The position numbers and the translations under genes are program-made. From Gelidibacter maritimus (GTDB lineage Bacteria > Bacteroidota > Bacteroidia > Flavobacteriales > Flavobacteriaceae), in contig NZ_JACGLT010000002.1 in assembly GCF_014062315.1 (NCBI RefSeq), positions 62,001 through 126,000 of the forward strand: a DNA stretch of 64,000 bases. The letters are read 5' to 3'. Position 1 is the first letter of the stretch, and every line of letters starts with the position of its first letter. Shown here piece by piece: positions 26,608 to 34,298 of the stretch. The notes beneath the pieces are model-generated. The model was given only the letters and a program-made list of their open reading frames with translations, was not told where the DNA came from and made no database searches.

Positions 26608-26637
26608 ATTCCTGTTAGAATTGATCTTAACAGGAAT
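26608..26637 (-). terminator. Terminator of greA
   Basis: ATTCCTGTTA (26608-26617) pairs with TAACAGGAAT (26628-26637); on the minus strand the stem is followed by the T-rich run TTTTCTTTTT. It lies 35 bases beyond the greA stop. Confidence 0.85.
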
Positions 26638-26671
26638 GTTGTGTTTTTTATTAAAAAGGATCTAAGCCGGA

Positions 26672-27145
26672 CTATCTCGAAATTTCCAAGATGTCAAACT
26701 TTAAAATGCCGTTAGGCACTTCAATATCTGCAACTTCACCTACTCTTTTACCCAATAGGCCTCTTCCAATAGGAGAGTTGACTGAGATTTTACCGGATGC
26801 CAAGTCTGCCTCACCATCGGCTACCAAAGTATAGGTCATTTCCATACCGTTGGTTTGGTTTTTTATTTTCACGGTAGAAAGCACTAAAACCTTGGAGCTA
26901 TCCAATTGCGATTCATCAATCAATCGGGCATTAGCCAGGGTTTCCTCTAATTTGGATATTTTCATCTCCAGCATGCCCTGTGCTTCTTTGGCTGCATCAT
27001 ATTCAGCATTTTCACTTAAGTCGCCTTTATCCCTTGCCTCACCGATAGCTCGTGAAGCATTTGGGCGTTCAACATCCTTTAAGTAACTGAGTTCTTCCCT
27101 TAATTTTTTTAAACCTTCCGCAGTATAATAAGATACTTTACTCAT
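26672..27145 (-). CDS. greA: Transcription elongation factor GreA
   Basis: This 157-residue factor stimulates transcript cleavage in backtracked RNA polymerase. The N-terminal antiparallel coiled coil (about 1-75) includes the tip sequence ARDKGDLSENAEYDAAKEAQ, whose acidic D and E residues act at the polymerase active site. A C-terminal FKBP-like domain (about 80-157) contains ISVNSPIGRGLLGK. The length is standard. The leader holds two hairpins, one followed by seven U, between a TAnnTTTG box and the start codon, hinting at attenuation. Confidence 0.97.
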   Translation of the reverse strand: MSKVSYYTAEGLKKLREELSYLKDVERPNASRAIGEARDKGDLSENAEYDAAKEAQGMLEMKISKLEETLANARLIDESQLDSSKVLVLSTVKIKNQTNGMEMTYTLVADGEADLASGKISVNSPIGRGLLGKRVGEVADIEVPNGILKFDILEISR

Positions 27146-27172
27146 AATTCATCGTTTTACTATATATAAAAT

Positions 27173-27225
27173 ATGCTGAAACCCCGTTTTGGAGAACAGC
27201 ATAAAAAAATCCCGCTTTCACGAGA
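27173..27225 (-). promoter_or_regulatory. Possible attenuator in the greA leader
   Basis: Reading the minus strand, TCTCG (27225-27221) pairs with CGGGA (27214-27210) around a six-base loop and is followed at once by seven T (27209-27203). A second hairpin (27202-27173) has ATGCTG/CAGCAT ends and an inner CTCC/GGGG stem. The unit lies between the -7 box and the greA start, so it would act on the greA transcript itself. Confidence 0.45.
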
Positions 27226-27232
27226 TATGAAA

Positions 27233-27240
27233 CAAATATA
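27233..27240 (-). promoter_or_regulatory. -7 box for greA
   Basis: TATATTTG on the minus strand fits TAnnTTTG. It predicts a transcript start near 27228 and a leader of about 80 bases containing the two hairpins. Confidence 0.5.
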
Positions 27241-27296
27241 CAAAATATTTACCACAACTTTGAGATTGTTGTAAATTGCATGACAATTTAAACCTG

Positions 27297-27719
27297 ATGA
27301 AACAGATTTTTTTATTAATTAGCCTACTTTTTTTAACTGCCTGCAGCAGAAACAATAACGATGAAAACTGCAAATTCCTCGTCAATGCCGCGGTCAATGT
27401 TACCATCAATATGAATTTACCGCAATACAACCAATTGCAATTTACCAGCAATTCAGTTTATATTGCCAACCAAGGCAATAAAGGCGTGATTTTAATCAAT
27501 GTTGGGAGTGGTTACCGCGCTTGGGACGCTGCAGATCCCAACCATGAACAAAGATCATGCTCACTACTAACAATTAATGGCGCCAACGCCATTTGTGGTT
27601 GCGTTGACGCCAATAATTATAGCTTATTTACAGGAGGTTCCGTCGGAAAACAGTTGCTTTGTGGACTTAAGGAATACCGTGTAACCGTATCTGGAAGCTC
27701 GCTCCATATTACCAATTAG
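27297..27719 (+). CDS. Lipoprotein, possibly a degenerate Rieske-like domain
   Basis: This 140-residue lipoprotein starts at MKQIFLLISLL, with lipobox LTAC (Cys16). The C-terminal domain is beta-rich, with DPNHEQRSC followed by ICGCVDANNYSLF and a closing YRVTVSGSSLHI. This layout recalls Rieske [2Fe-2S] proteins (C-x-H ... C-x2-H), but the first Cys is replaced and the second box lacks His, so a cluster is unlikely. The assignment is tentative. Its stop codon overlaps the stop of the convergent TonB-dependent receptor gene by two bases, so no terminator separates them. Confidence 0.65.
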   Translation: MKQIFLLISLLFLTACSRNNNDENCKFLVNAAVNVTINMNLPQYNQLQFTSNSVYIANQGNKGVILINVGSGYRAWDAADPNHEQRSCSLLTINGANAICGCVDANNYSLFTGGSVGKQLLCGLKEYRVTVSGSSLHITN

Positions 27720-30187
27720 AATTTCAAAGTAGCTCCAACTAAAAAGTTGGTAGTGGCTTGTGGAAAATATCCTGCACCTTCAATAGTAGTCACTTGGTTT
27801 GGATCCGTCCAATTATCGTCATAAGTGTAGTAAAATCCATTGGATATGTATTTCTTATTGAAAATATTATTTACCAATCCCGAGAATAAAACCGATTTGA
27901 GGAAAGGCTTTTTCTGAGTGTCAACATTAGACTTCAAATGCCATTCATAGGTAACATTTATATCGTTCACAAAATAAGCATCCAATTTAGAGGCTTGCGA
28001 ATCGGTATTGCCCATAAACTGTTCGCCGACATACTTACTCAACAAGCTGATTTGAAAATCTTCTTGGGGCTGATACACTAAGGCATTTGAAGCTACGAGC
28101 TCTGGTGAAAACGAAATGTTTGTCTTACCTAAATCCACTAACTCGCCATCGCGTTCAATAACCGTCTTTTTATTTTTATTTGAGCTCAGCGTCACACTAG
28201 GCTGTAACGTCCATTGCGAGGTCAATCTCAGTGCCGCTTCAATTTCCAAACCTAAGCGGTAACTGTCGCCACTATTGGTTCGGATTGGATTTCCAGTGGT
28301 ATCAAGTTCTCCTGTCAATACCAGCTGTTCATTGTACATCATATAATAGGCATTAGCATTGATGCGGAACGCAGGATCATCATAGCGCCATCCCAGCTCA
28401 AAATCATTAAGTTGCTCAGGTTTGACGTCGGCATTATTTTGGAAATCTTTACGGCTCGGCTCTCTATTGGCTCTTGCATAAGAAAAATACAAAGCATTTG
28501 CTGCGTTAAATTGGTAGTTAAAACCTGCTTTTGGATTAAAGAAATTAAAGGTTTCGTCAATTTCCATGAGATCCATATCTGAGTTTGTTCCTGTCGTGGA
28601 ATAGTCCACATTACGATACTGCAAATCGCCATAAAAACTCAATTGTTCATCAAACTGATAGGTGGCTTTTGCAAACACATTGGCATCGGTTTTCTTCCCG
28701 TTACCATCATAATAACGATGTCCTTTAGGTGTGTTTCCTGCATATTGCGCCCAAATCACCTCGCCATAATGATCGCCACTATACGTACTGTAAGAGGTTC
28801 CGAAGGAAAGGTCTAAATTGTTCTTTTTATAATTGGCGTTGGCATTGATCACATAAAAGTGATTATCCAACCATCGGCGGCGCACCAAGTCAGTATCCGT
28901 AATACTCTCACCTCCCAGTTCAATATTTTCCATACCGTATTTTATTAAGTTCTGATCTTCTTTGTATTGCTCAAAAAAGCCCAAACCTCGTGTATAGTTC
29001 AATCCCAAATTTGTAGACCATTGGTTATTGATGCGCTCATTCCAATGTAGTTGGTAGTGATCCTGCTTATAGTCGTCAATTTCATTATCATAAAATTGAA
29101 TATTTCCGTCAGCATCAGTGTACATTCCGGCGGTATTAAAAGTTCTATGATTTTCCAATAGATCCAAATCTTCCAATCCATTCCAGGCTTGATAAGTGAT
29201 TTCTTGGCCTCCAAAAACAACCGCTTTGATCAGGCGATTGGTATCAACATAGGCACCTTGCAAGAAATATGATTTTAGATCTGAACTCGCTCGATCAATA
29301 TAACCATCCGACTTAATATTAGACAGACGTCCTGAAACTTCGAAGTGGTCATTTAAGCGTCCGGTACTAAACTTAAGTGTGTGTTTGTGGGTGTTATAAC
29401 TCCCAAAAGAATTTGCTATTTCAGCACTCGCTTCATTAGACACGCTTTCCGTAAGCACATTTATACTTGCGCCAAAAGCACCAGAACCATTTGTTGATGT
29501 GCCGACACCACGTTGCAATTGCATGCTCTCTGTGGATGAAGCAAAATCGCTCAGATTGACCCAAAAGGTGCCCATAGATTCCGGATCGTTATACGGGATG
29601 CCATTTATGGTAATGTTGGTAGATTGCGCATTAATTCCGCGCACTCTAATGCCTGTATAGCCCACTCCTGCTCCAGCATCTGTCGTGGTGACCACTGATG
29701 GTAAAAAATTAAGAAGCATCGGAATGTCCTGGCCTAAATTACGTTTCTCCAGATCCTCCTTTGATATATTGGAGTGTGTAATGGGTGAGCTTGAACCAAC
29801 GCGCACGGCGTTGACCAATACTTCGTCCAATACCTCAGCCGTTTCGTTAATCACGATATTAAGCACTAAATCAGCAGTGAGTTCAAAGGTTTTCTCGATT
29901 GGTTTTGCTGTTAGATAGCGGATTTCTAAAGTGTGTGTTCCTTGGGGCAAGTCCAAAGCATAGTGCCCGTTGATATCCGTTTGGGTCCAGGTCTCGCTAT
30001 GTTTCAGTTGTATACTGACCCCTGCCAGTGGTTCGGAATTTTGTTGAGTGACAAGGCCAGAAACACGATAGTTTTGTGCAAAAGCCGTCAGGCTCGATAA
30101 GAGCAAAAAACAGGTTAAAATGAAATAAAAAGATGGTTTAAATCGACCTTTAGCCGGTACATTTTTGAATGTGAACAAAGATTTCAT
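27716..30187 (-). CDS. TonB-dependent receptor behind a TPP riboswitch (predicted thiamine receptor)
   Basis: This 823-residue outer-membrane receptor has a signal peptide (about 1-38), a CarboxypepD_reg-like beta-sandwich (about 40-120, VSGLVTQQNSEPLAGVSIQL), a TonB-box-like EVLVNAVR, a plug with GIRVRGINAQSTNITINGIPY, and a 22-strand-type barrel ending in ATLKF. The upstream leader contains a TPP aptamer on the same strand, so expression should fall when thiamine pyrophosphate is plentiful. That makes thiamine or a precursor the likely substrate, in agreement with riboswitch-linked receptors described in Bacteroidetes. A PnuT-type permease and thiamine-binding protein are encoded 3-4 kb upstream. 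Confidence 0.93.
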   Translation of the reverse strand: MKSLFTFKNVPAKGRFKPSFYFILTCFLLLSSLTAFAQNYRVSGLVTQQNSEPLAGVSIQLKHSETWTQTDINGHYALDLPQGTHTLEIRYLTAKPIEKTFELTADLVLNIVINETAEVLDEVLVNAVRVGSSSPITHSNISKEDLEKRNLGQDIPMLLNFLPSVVTTTDAGAGVGYTGIRVRGINAQSTNITINGIPYNDPESMGTFWVNLSDFASSTESMQLQRGVGTSTNGSGAFGASINVLTESVSNEASAEIANSFGSYNTHKHTLKFSTGRLNDHFEVSGRLSNIKSDGYIDRASSDLKSYFLQGAYVDTNRLIKAVVFGGQEITYQAWNGLEDLDLLENHRTFNTAGMYTDADGNIQFYDNEIDDYKQDHYQLHWNERINNQWSTNLGLNYTRGLGFFEQYKEDQNLIKYGMENIELGGESITDTDLVRRRWLDNHFYVINANANYKKNNLDLSFGTSYSTYSGDHYGEVIWAQYAGNTPKGHRYYDGNGKKTDANVFAKATYQFDEQLSFYGDLQYRNVDYSTTGTNSDMDLMEIDETFNFFNPKAGFNYQFNAANALYFSYARANREPSRKDFQNNADVKPEQLNDFELGWRYDDPAFRINANAYYMMYNEQLVLTGELDTTGNPIRTNSGDSYRLGLEIEAALRLTSQWTLQPSVTLSSNKNKKTVIERDGELVDLGKTNISFSPELVASNALVYQPQEDFQISLLSKYVGEQFMGNTDSQASKLDAYFVNDINVTYEWHLKSNVDTQKKPFLKSVLFSGLVNNIFNKKYISNGFYYTYDDNWTDPNQVTTIEGAGYFPQATTNFLVGATLKF

Positions 30188-30334
30188 TCGAATAAATAAA
30201 TTTAGACGAATAAAAAGAGGTAATTATTCTTAGTTAAAAATTATATGATTGTTTTAAGCTTTAAAATTTAGCGGTATCTTATTAAGAATTTTGCCGGCAA
30301 CCGTTAATTAAGTCTTGAGACCTATTTTAAAACT

Positions 30335-30500
30335 TATATTCCTAAACGGCATTATCCGTTCTAGGTTCAATGGGTATGATCTCAGCCGATTCGATTGTAA
30401 ATTTTTGATTTTTGATATCTGATTTTTGAATCTTTTCTATTCAACAATCATCAATCTTCAATCTCCCATTATCAATCTATCAAGCACCCCTTTTTTGAGA
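30335..30500 (-). ncRNA. TPP riboswitch with an enlarged P3 arm
   Basis: On the minus strand the conserved parts appear in order. GGGGTGC (30490-30484) opens P2/P3. GCTGAGATCATACCC, with the invariant CTGAGA, closes that arm. GAACCTA, GGATAATGCCG and TTTAGGAA then form P4/P5 and the end of the core. GGGT pairs with ACCC as P2. Between GGGGTGC and CTGAGA lie about 95 bases, far more than in compact aptamers. They consist of GATTGA- and TTTGATTTTTGA-like low-complexity sequence, so the P3 arm is expanded. The element lies just after a promoter box and about 150 bases before the receptor start. Confidence 0.88.
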
Positions 30501-30506
30501 ACGGTG

Positions 30507-30514
30507 CAAAGATA
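30507..30514 (-). promoter_or_regulatory. -7 box of the TPP riboswitch-receptor transcript
   Basis: TATCTTTG on the minus strand matches TAnnTTTG. A start about 5-7 bases downstream (near 30501) would place the transcript 5' end immediately before the aptamer. Confidence 0.6.
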
Positions 30515-30731
30515 AGAATGAATTAAGAATTAAAAAATAAGAATGACTAATTATTTAACCAACATCAATAGAAGTTGAAGTACTCCGAGAAATGTACGAA
30601 AAACTTTGTTTTAGAGAACCTGAGACGCAGAAGGAAAACCTTCATATTGCGCTTCTCGATTGATATTCAAATTATACTAATGAATGCCATTGCATACTAT
30701 TGACTGCCGACTGCCAACCGTTAACTGTGCA

Positions 30732-31136
30732 CTACTCTATATCCGGCGGCCTCCGATTAGCCTTTTTATCGGAGATTTTCCGTTTCGCCTTCAATCGTTT
30801 TCTAACCACTGATCTTGGTATTTTTGTGGCAATACGTTTTTTGGGAATAATCAATCCTTCCTTGATGAGATCGAAAAAGCGTTGCACGACAAGCGTTTTG
30901 TTTTTATGCTGACTTCTGCTCTCTTCGCATTGAAGCATGAGAACATTTTCTTTGGTGAGTCGGTTTTTGAGGTTTTGCTGCAATAATACTTTTTCATCGT
31001 CGGTCAATCCATTTGAAGCTTCCAAATCGAAAATGAGTTCCACTTTTGAGGCTACTTTATTGACATTCTGGCCCCCTGCGCCTGAGCTCCTCACCGCTTT
31101 AAAATCTAATTCTGATTGCAAAATTTCTTTGTTCAT
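30732..31136 (-). CDS. arfB: Alternative ribosome-rescue factor / peptidyl-tRNA hydrolase
   Basis: This 134-residue release-factor-like protein hydrolyses peptidyl-tRNA on stalled ribosomes lacking a stop codon. The start is taken at MNKEILQSELDF; nine extra upstream residues are not family-like. The catalytic GGQ is at residues 21-23 in SSGAGGQNVNKVASKV. The C-terminal tail is strongly basic (RKRLKAKRKISDKKANRR), as needed to enter the empty mRNA channel. Both flanks carry ACTGCC-type repeat sequence. It sits between the two halves of the presumed thiamine locus without an obvious functional link. Confidence 0.92.
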   Translation of the reverse strand: MNKEILQSELDFKAVRSSGAGGQNVNKVASKVELIFDLEASNGLTDDEKVLLQQNLKNRLTKENVLMLQCEESRSQHKNKTLVVQRFFDLIKEGLIIPKKRIATKIPRSVVRKRLKAKRKISDKKANRRPPDIE

Positions 31137-31142
31137 GGACAA

Positions 31143-31257
31143 GGTTATAGACACGGATTTCACGGATTAACACCGATTTTAAACTCAAATATAAACGAAA
31201 ATTTTGCAGTTCTTTACTGCCAACTGAGGCCTAAAGACTAGCAACTGAGCACTACTC
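31143..31257. repeat. Intergenic repeat fragments upstream of arfB
   Basis: ACACGGATTTCACGGATTAA at 31150-31169 resembles a CACGGATTT repeat I recall from many Bacteroidota genomes. The stretch from about 31207 to 31257 (TACTGCCAACTGAGG ... GCAACTGAGCACTACTC) matches the ACTGCC/GCACTACTC stretch at about 30693-30735 on the other side of arfB. Confidence 0.5.
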
Positions 31258-32805
31258 ATTTTGATGCGTCGGTTTCAGCAAGTCGGTGACTGTTTTTACT
31301 GGATTAAAAGTAATTAATGGCACTTCAACAAAAACAGTATTCCATCCGGCCATACTGCCATTCCAAAGTCCGGGCAATTCCAATGCCATCAAATCTTTTC
31401 CGGCTTTAGTTTTCTTGGTGATAAAGGCGGTTTTTGGATCGACAAAATCTTGTAGGTCAAAAACCTCACCTTTGTAATTTTTGATGCCACAGACCAAATC
31501 GACAGGATTGAAATGTGTAGCGTTCATTAAAATTTCATTTTGCTTTTTATTGTCTTTATCAATTTGTGCCGACTCTACAATTTGAAGTGAGATTTGCCCT
31601 TTTTCGTCCTTTACCCAAAATGGGCCACCTCCAGGTTCTCCTTCGTTTTTGACCATCCCACATATACGGATGGGTCTGTTCAATCTGTCAACTAAATATT
31701 CAATTTTATATTTTGTGGAAAACTTCTCGAACTCAGAGCTGATGACCACATTCAATTTATTAACTAAAAACTCAGAAATTTTTAGAATATCGTCTTCTGA
31801 AACTTCTCCTTTTTCAAGATGCTTCAAATGTTCAAAAACCTCCTGCTGAATTTCCAATAACATGCCGGCCAACATTTTTTTATACTCGGCCACTTCATCC
31901 TCATATTTATAAACGACAACATTATCAATATTCTTTATAAAAATGACATCTGTGTCCAATTGGTTCAAGTTGTCCAGCAGCGCCCCATGACCTGACGGTC
32001 TAAAAGTCAATTGTCCATCATCATCTCGGAAAAGCTCGTTTTGGGGAGTCACCGCAATGGTATCGGTTGAGGCCTTTTGATACGAAAAGGCAATAGTGAA
32101 CTTGGTATTTGTTTTGCGCTCTACAATGTCCTGAATTCGGGCAAATTCGTCATCAAACATTTTTTTATAGACTTCGGAAATTGTAAAATGCAGATATGCC
32201 AAATTATTTGTGGATGCATATAAGGCTGCTTCAAATAAATGCTCCTCAAAAGCGGTTGCCAGATGATTTTTATATTTATGAAATGGCAGCAGCCCTTTTG
32301 GATAGAAGCCATAATTCATTTTATCCACATCCATCATTGTTTTAACGAATAACAATTTTTGCTTGTCCTTACAGAACGAAGCATGATCAGGATAGAAAAC
32401 ATGAAGCTGTTCCATTACCCTATTATAAAACGGTAACTTTTCCATACCCATAAAAAACAAGGACAAATCCGTATCGTTATGTTTATTGATAAAGGAATTT
32501 ATCGTTTCGTCTTCTGGAGCGTATTCTTCAATAAACCTAAACAAGGTTTTAAACATTCGTGTAGCTGCTCCTGAGGCAGGAACGAATTTAGCCAGCGAGA
32601 CTCCATCTCTTTCATTCTCAAAGAAGTTGATATAATATGTTTTCGTTTCTTCAGAACATTTGACGATACCGTTATCTATGGTAGCCGCCGAACTAAGGTT
32701 CACAAAAGGCACACCCGATTTAAAAAGCTCAAGTTGCGCTTGGACCTGCTCTAAAGTCAAACCTTTACCTTTAATTTGCTGAAGATCAATATCTGTAAAT
32801 TTCAC
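31252..32805 (-). CDS. DUF4301 protein (nucleotidyltransferase-like)
   Basis: This 517-residue cytosolic protein is of the DUF4301 family. KFVPASGAATRMFK at about residues 73-86 resembles the G-x-G-T-R-M nucleotide loop of sugar-nucleotide pyrophosphorylases. RPSGHGALLDNLNQLDTD (about 267-284) recalls the P-x-G-H-G segment of UDP-sugar pyrophosphorylases. A nucleotidyltransferase fold is therefore plausible but unproven. Its ATG overlaps the stop of the NadR-like kinase gene by four bases, so it is the last gene of the thiamine-BP/pnuT/kinase operon. Involvement in cofactor activation is inferred only from that context. Confidence 0.8.
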   Translation of the reverse strand: MKFTDIDLQQIKGKGLTLEQVQAQLELFKSGVPFVNLSSAATIDNGIVKCSEETKTYYINFFENERDGVSLAKFVPASGAATRMFKTLFRFIEEYAPEDETINSFINKHNDTDLSLFFMGMEKLPFYNRVMEQLHVFYPDHASFCKDKQKLLFVKTMMDVDKMNYGFYPKGLLPFHKYKNHLATAFEEHLFEAALYASTNNLAYLHFTISEVYKKMFDDEFARIQDIVERKTNTKFTIAFSYQKASTDTIAVTPQNELFRDDDGQLTFRPSGHGALLDNLNQLDTDVIFIKNIDNVVVYKYEDEVAEYKKMLAGMLLEIQQEVFEHLKHLEKGEVSEDDILKISEFLVNKLNVVISSEFEKFSTKYKIEYLVDRLNRPIRICGMVKNEGEPGGGPFWVKDEKGQISLQIVESAQIDKDNKKQNEILMNATHFNPVDLVCGIKNYKGEVFDLQDFVDPKTAFITKKTKAGKDLMALELPGLWNGSMAGWNTVFVEVPLITFNPVKTVTDLLKPTHQNE

Positions 32806-33368
32806 GCTTTCGTTTTTATAAGTTCATCAATTTGATCAACCGCGAGCTGAAATCGCTCAGCAATAGATCCTTTCAATAAAATATAGGGTTTATTATATTT
32901 AATTAAGACGTCTTCAAAGGCTTTAAACATAGCTTCCCTATCATGGGGCCGATCTCTTAGATGGTCAGCTACCCATGGAAAATCAATATAAGTCAAAAAA
33001 TAGAAATCGTAGCTGTTTTCTATAGCATATTTTTCAAGAACCGGGTCACAGACCCCATTGTAATAAGCTTCAGAATAAACTTTTGTTTCCAATAAATCCG
33101 TATCACAAATAAGTACTTTGTTTGCTTTTGGAGCCAGTTTATTTTCCAATCGCATTTGCCCCTCAGCAATCGGCAGGACATCATTTATTGTTAGTGTTTT
33201 TCCGAAACGTAATTTTTCTTCAGCATAAATACGAGAATATTCAGGCACAAATACCGTTTGATAATGCTGTGCCAACTGCTTGGCTAACGTACTTTTCCCG
33301 GTTGATTCTGGACCAAATAAAACTACTTTTATGCAATCTGAGGCGTCTTGTCTAAGCTTTTCTTCCAT
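32802..33368 (-). CDS. NadR-like P-loop kinase in the PnuT operon
   Basis: This 188-residue AAA_28/NadR ribosylnicotinamide-kinase-like protein has a P-loop GPESTGKST at residues 19-27. It is followed by VFVPEYSRIYAEE and CDTDLLETKVYSEAYYNG, the nucleoside-binding pattern seen in NadR kinase domains, and the lid segment LRDRPHDREAMF. There is no nucleotidyltransferase or HTH domain. The start at MEEKLRQDAS is chosen; it lies inside the upstream permease gene (40-base overlap). In NAD salvage such kinases trap substrate entering through PnuC; here, beside PnuT and a thiamine-binding protein, thiamine is an alternative substrate. Confidence 0.85.
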   Translation of the reverse strand: MEEKLRQDASDCIKVVLFGPESTGKSTLAKQLAQHYQTVFVPEYSRIYAEEKLRFGKTLTINDVLPIAEGQMRLENKLAPKANKVLICDTDLLETKVYSEAYYNGVCDPVLEKYAIENSYDFYFLTYIDFPWVADHLRDRPHDREAMFKAFEDVLIKYNKPYILLKGSIAERFQLAVDQIDELIKTKA

Positions 33369-33961
33369 GCTATATATCCGTAAATTGCTATAAATGTAAA
33401 TCCAAAATATTGAATGCTGGTAAATGTGAATCCTTTGTAGAAATAGAGAGGAATGGAAATGAGGTCTCCTATAATCCAGTAAATCCAGTTTTCCACTTTT
33501 CGACGTGCCATAAGCCACATCCCTACAAAGAAAATTGCGGTTGTGAACGTGTCAACATAAGCCACCCAACTGGTCCATTTATCAAAGCCTTTATATACAA
33601 TGAATACAAAGCCAATGGTTGCCAAAAATATTAAAAGACTGATTTTATGCTCCCGAGCGGTCGTTCTTGCAATAGGCGTAACATGAGTGCTGTCTACTTT
33701 TCTGGTCCAAATATACCACCCATAAACACTCATAGCGAAATAATACCCATTGATCATCATATCCCCCAAAAGCTCCCATTTTAAGAGTAGGTACACAAAA
33801 ATCCCCGTGCTGATCATTCCTGTAGGAAAGACCCAAATATTATTTTGTTTAGAACTCCAAACTGAAAGAAATCCGAAGATAACGGCTACAATTTCTAAAA
33901 CAATATCTGTGGTTTCATAGCCTGAATATTGTCCGAAAAGGAAATCAAAAATGTGGCTCAT
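33329..33961 (-). CDS. pnuT: PnuC/PnuT family vitamin permease (predicted thiamine transporter)
   Basis: This 210-residue inner-membrane permease has about seven hydrophobic segments and the PnuC-family sequences NIWVFPTGMISTGIFVYLL and NWIYWIIGDLISIPLYFYKG. PnuC proteins move nicotinamide riboside, and the PnuT branch moves thiamine, by facilitated diffusion driven by downstream phosphorylation. Context favours PnuT: it overlaps a thiamine-binding protein gene upstream and a NadR-like kinase gene downstream (40 bases), and a TPP-riboswitch receptor lies in the same region. NR transport remains possible. The start at MSHIFDFLFGQ is preferred; an ATG at 33985 would add eight residues. Confidence 0.85.
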   Translation of the reverse strand: MSHIFDFLFGQYSGYETTDIVLEIVAVIFGFLSVWSSKQNNIWVFPTGMISTGIFVYLLLKWELLGDMMINGYYFAMSVYGWYIWTRKVDSTHVTPIARTTAREHKISLLIFLATIGFVFIVYKGFDKWTSWVAYVDTFTTAIFFVGMWLMARRKVENWIYWIIGDLISIPLYFYKGFTFTSIQYFGFTFIAIYGYIAWKKSLDKTPQIA

Positions 33962-34205
33962 ATTCGTTTCTATCAGATTTGACAATTTTTATATAAACCA
34001 ATCCACGTTCCACCAAGGTGAATGCTTCTTTAATTTCAGTGGTCAGAAGTTGCATAACCACGTCATAATCGCCATAAACCTGTGTACTCAAAGGATTTTC
34101 CAAGACCGTTAGTCCTGAAGCTCTTAATTTTTTGATAAAATGGATGATGCTTGGCTCATAATCATCATGCAAAGGCGTCAAGGTTAATTCTACTGATATT
34201 TTCAT
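33945..34205 (-). CDS. Thiamine-binding protein (MTH1187/YkoF-like)
   Basis: This 86-residue ferredoxin-like-fold protein of the Thiamine_BP (formerly DUF77) family carries ISVELTLTPLHDDYEPSIIHF and a central GLTVLENPLSTQVYGDYDVVMQLL. Members bind thiamine or hydroxymethylpyrimidine in the cytosol. It is the first gene of an overlapping set with pnuT (17-base overlap), a kinase and DUF4301. Its family is the strongest argument that the operon handles thiamine rather than nicotinamide riboside. Upstream, at 34221-34237, is a short TCCCGATAACTACGGGA palindrome. Confidence 0.85.
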   Translation of the reverse strand: MKISVELTLTPLHDDYEPSIIHFIKKLRASGLTVLENPLSTQVYGDYDVVMQLLTTEIKEAFTLVERGLVYIKIVKSDRNEYEPHF

Positions 34206-34298
34206 AACATTTCCTGTGTATCCCGATAACTACGGGAAAGAATCTCATTTTAGTTAAACTTATCTCTATATTCCCTCTTTTGTGGGAATCTTTAAATA

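Larger units (their letters stand above)
30188..30731. other. Regulatory gap upstream of the TonB-dependent receptor
   Basis: This 544-base gap contains, on the minus strand, a promoter -7 box (30507-30514), the TPP riboswitch (about 30335-30500) and about 150 bases of leader before the receptor start. The part beyond 30560 holds ACTGCCGACTGCC repeat-like sequence (about 30693-30735) and is otherwise featureless. Confidence 0.75.

Noticed and set aside
26362-26715. Open frame on the plus strand encoding a repetitive FLVSCFL protein across the heptamer array
   Set aside because: It is produced by translating the GTTTCTT repeat; it overlaps greA and hit on the other strand and has no start context or domain.
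27297-27719. Functional Rieske iron-sulfur protein
   Set aside because: The layout is reminiscent, but the first box lacks its Cys (DPNH) and the second has no His, so a [2Fe-2S] cluster cannot be claimed.
33329-33961. Assigning the permease firmly as nicotinamide riboside transporter PnuC
   Set aside because: The family is shared, but the overlapping thiamine-binding protein gene and the nearby TPP riboswitch favour the PnuT branch; NR is kept only as an alternative.
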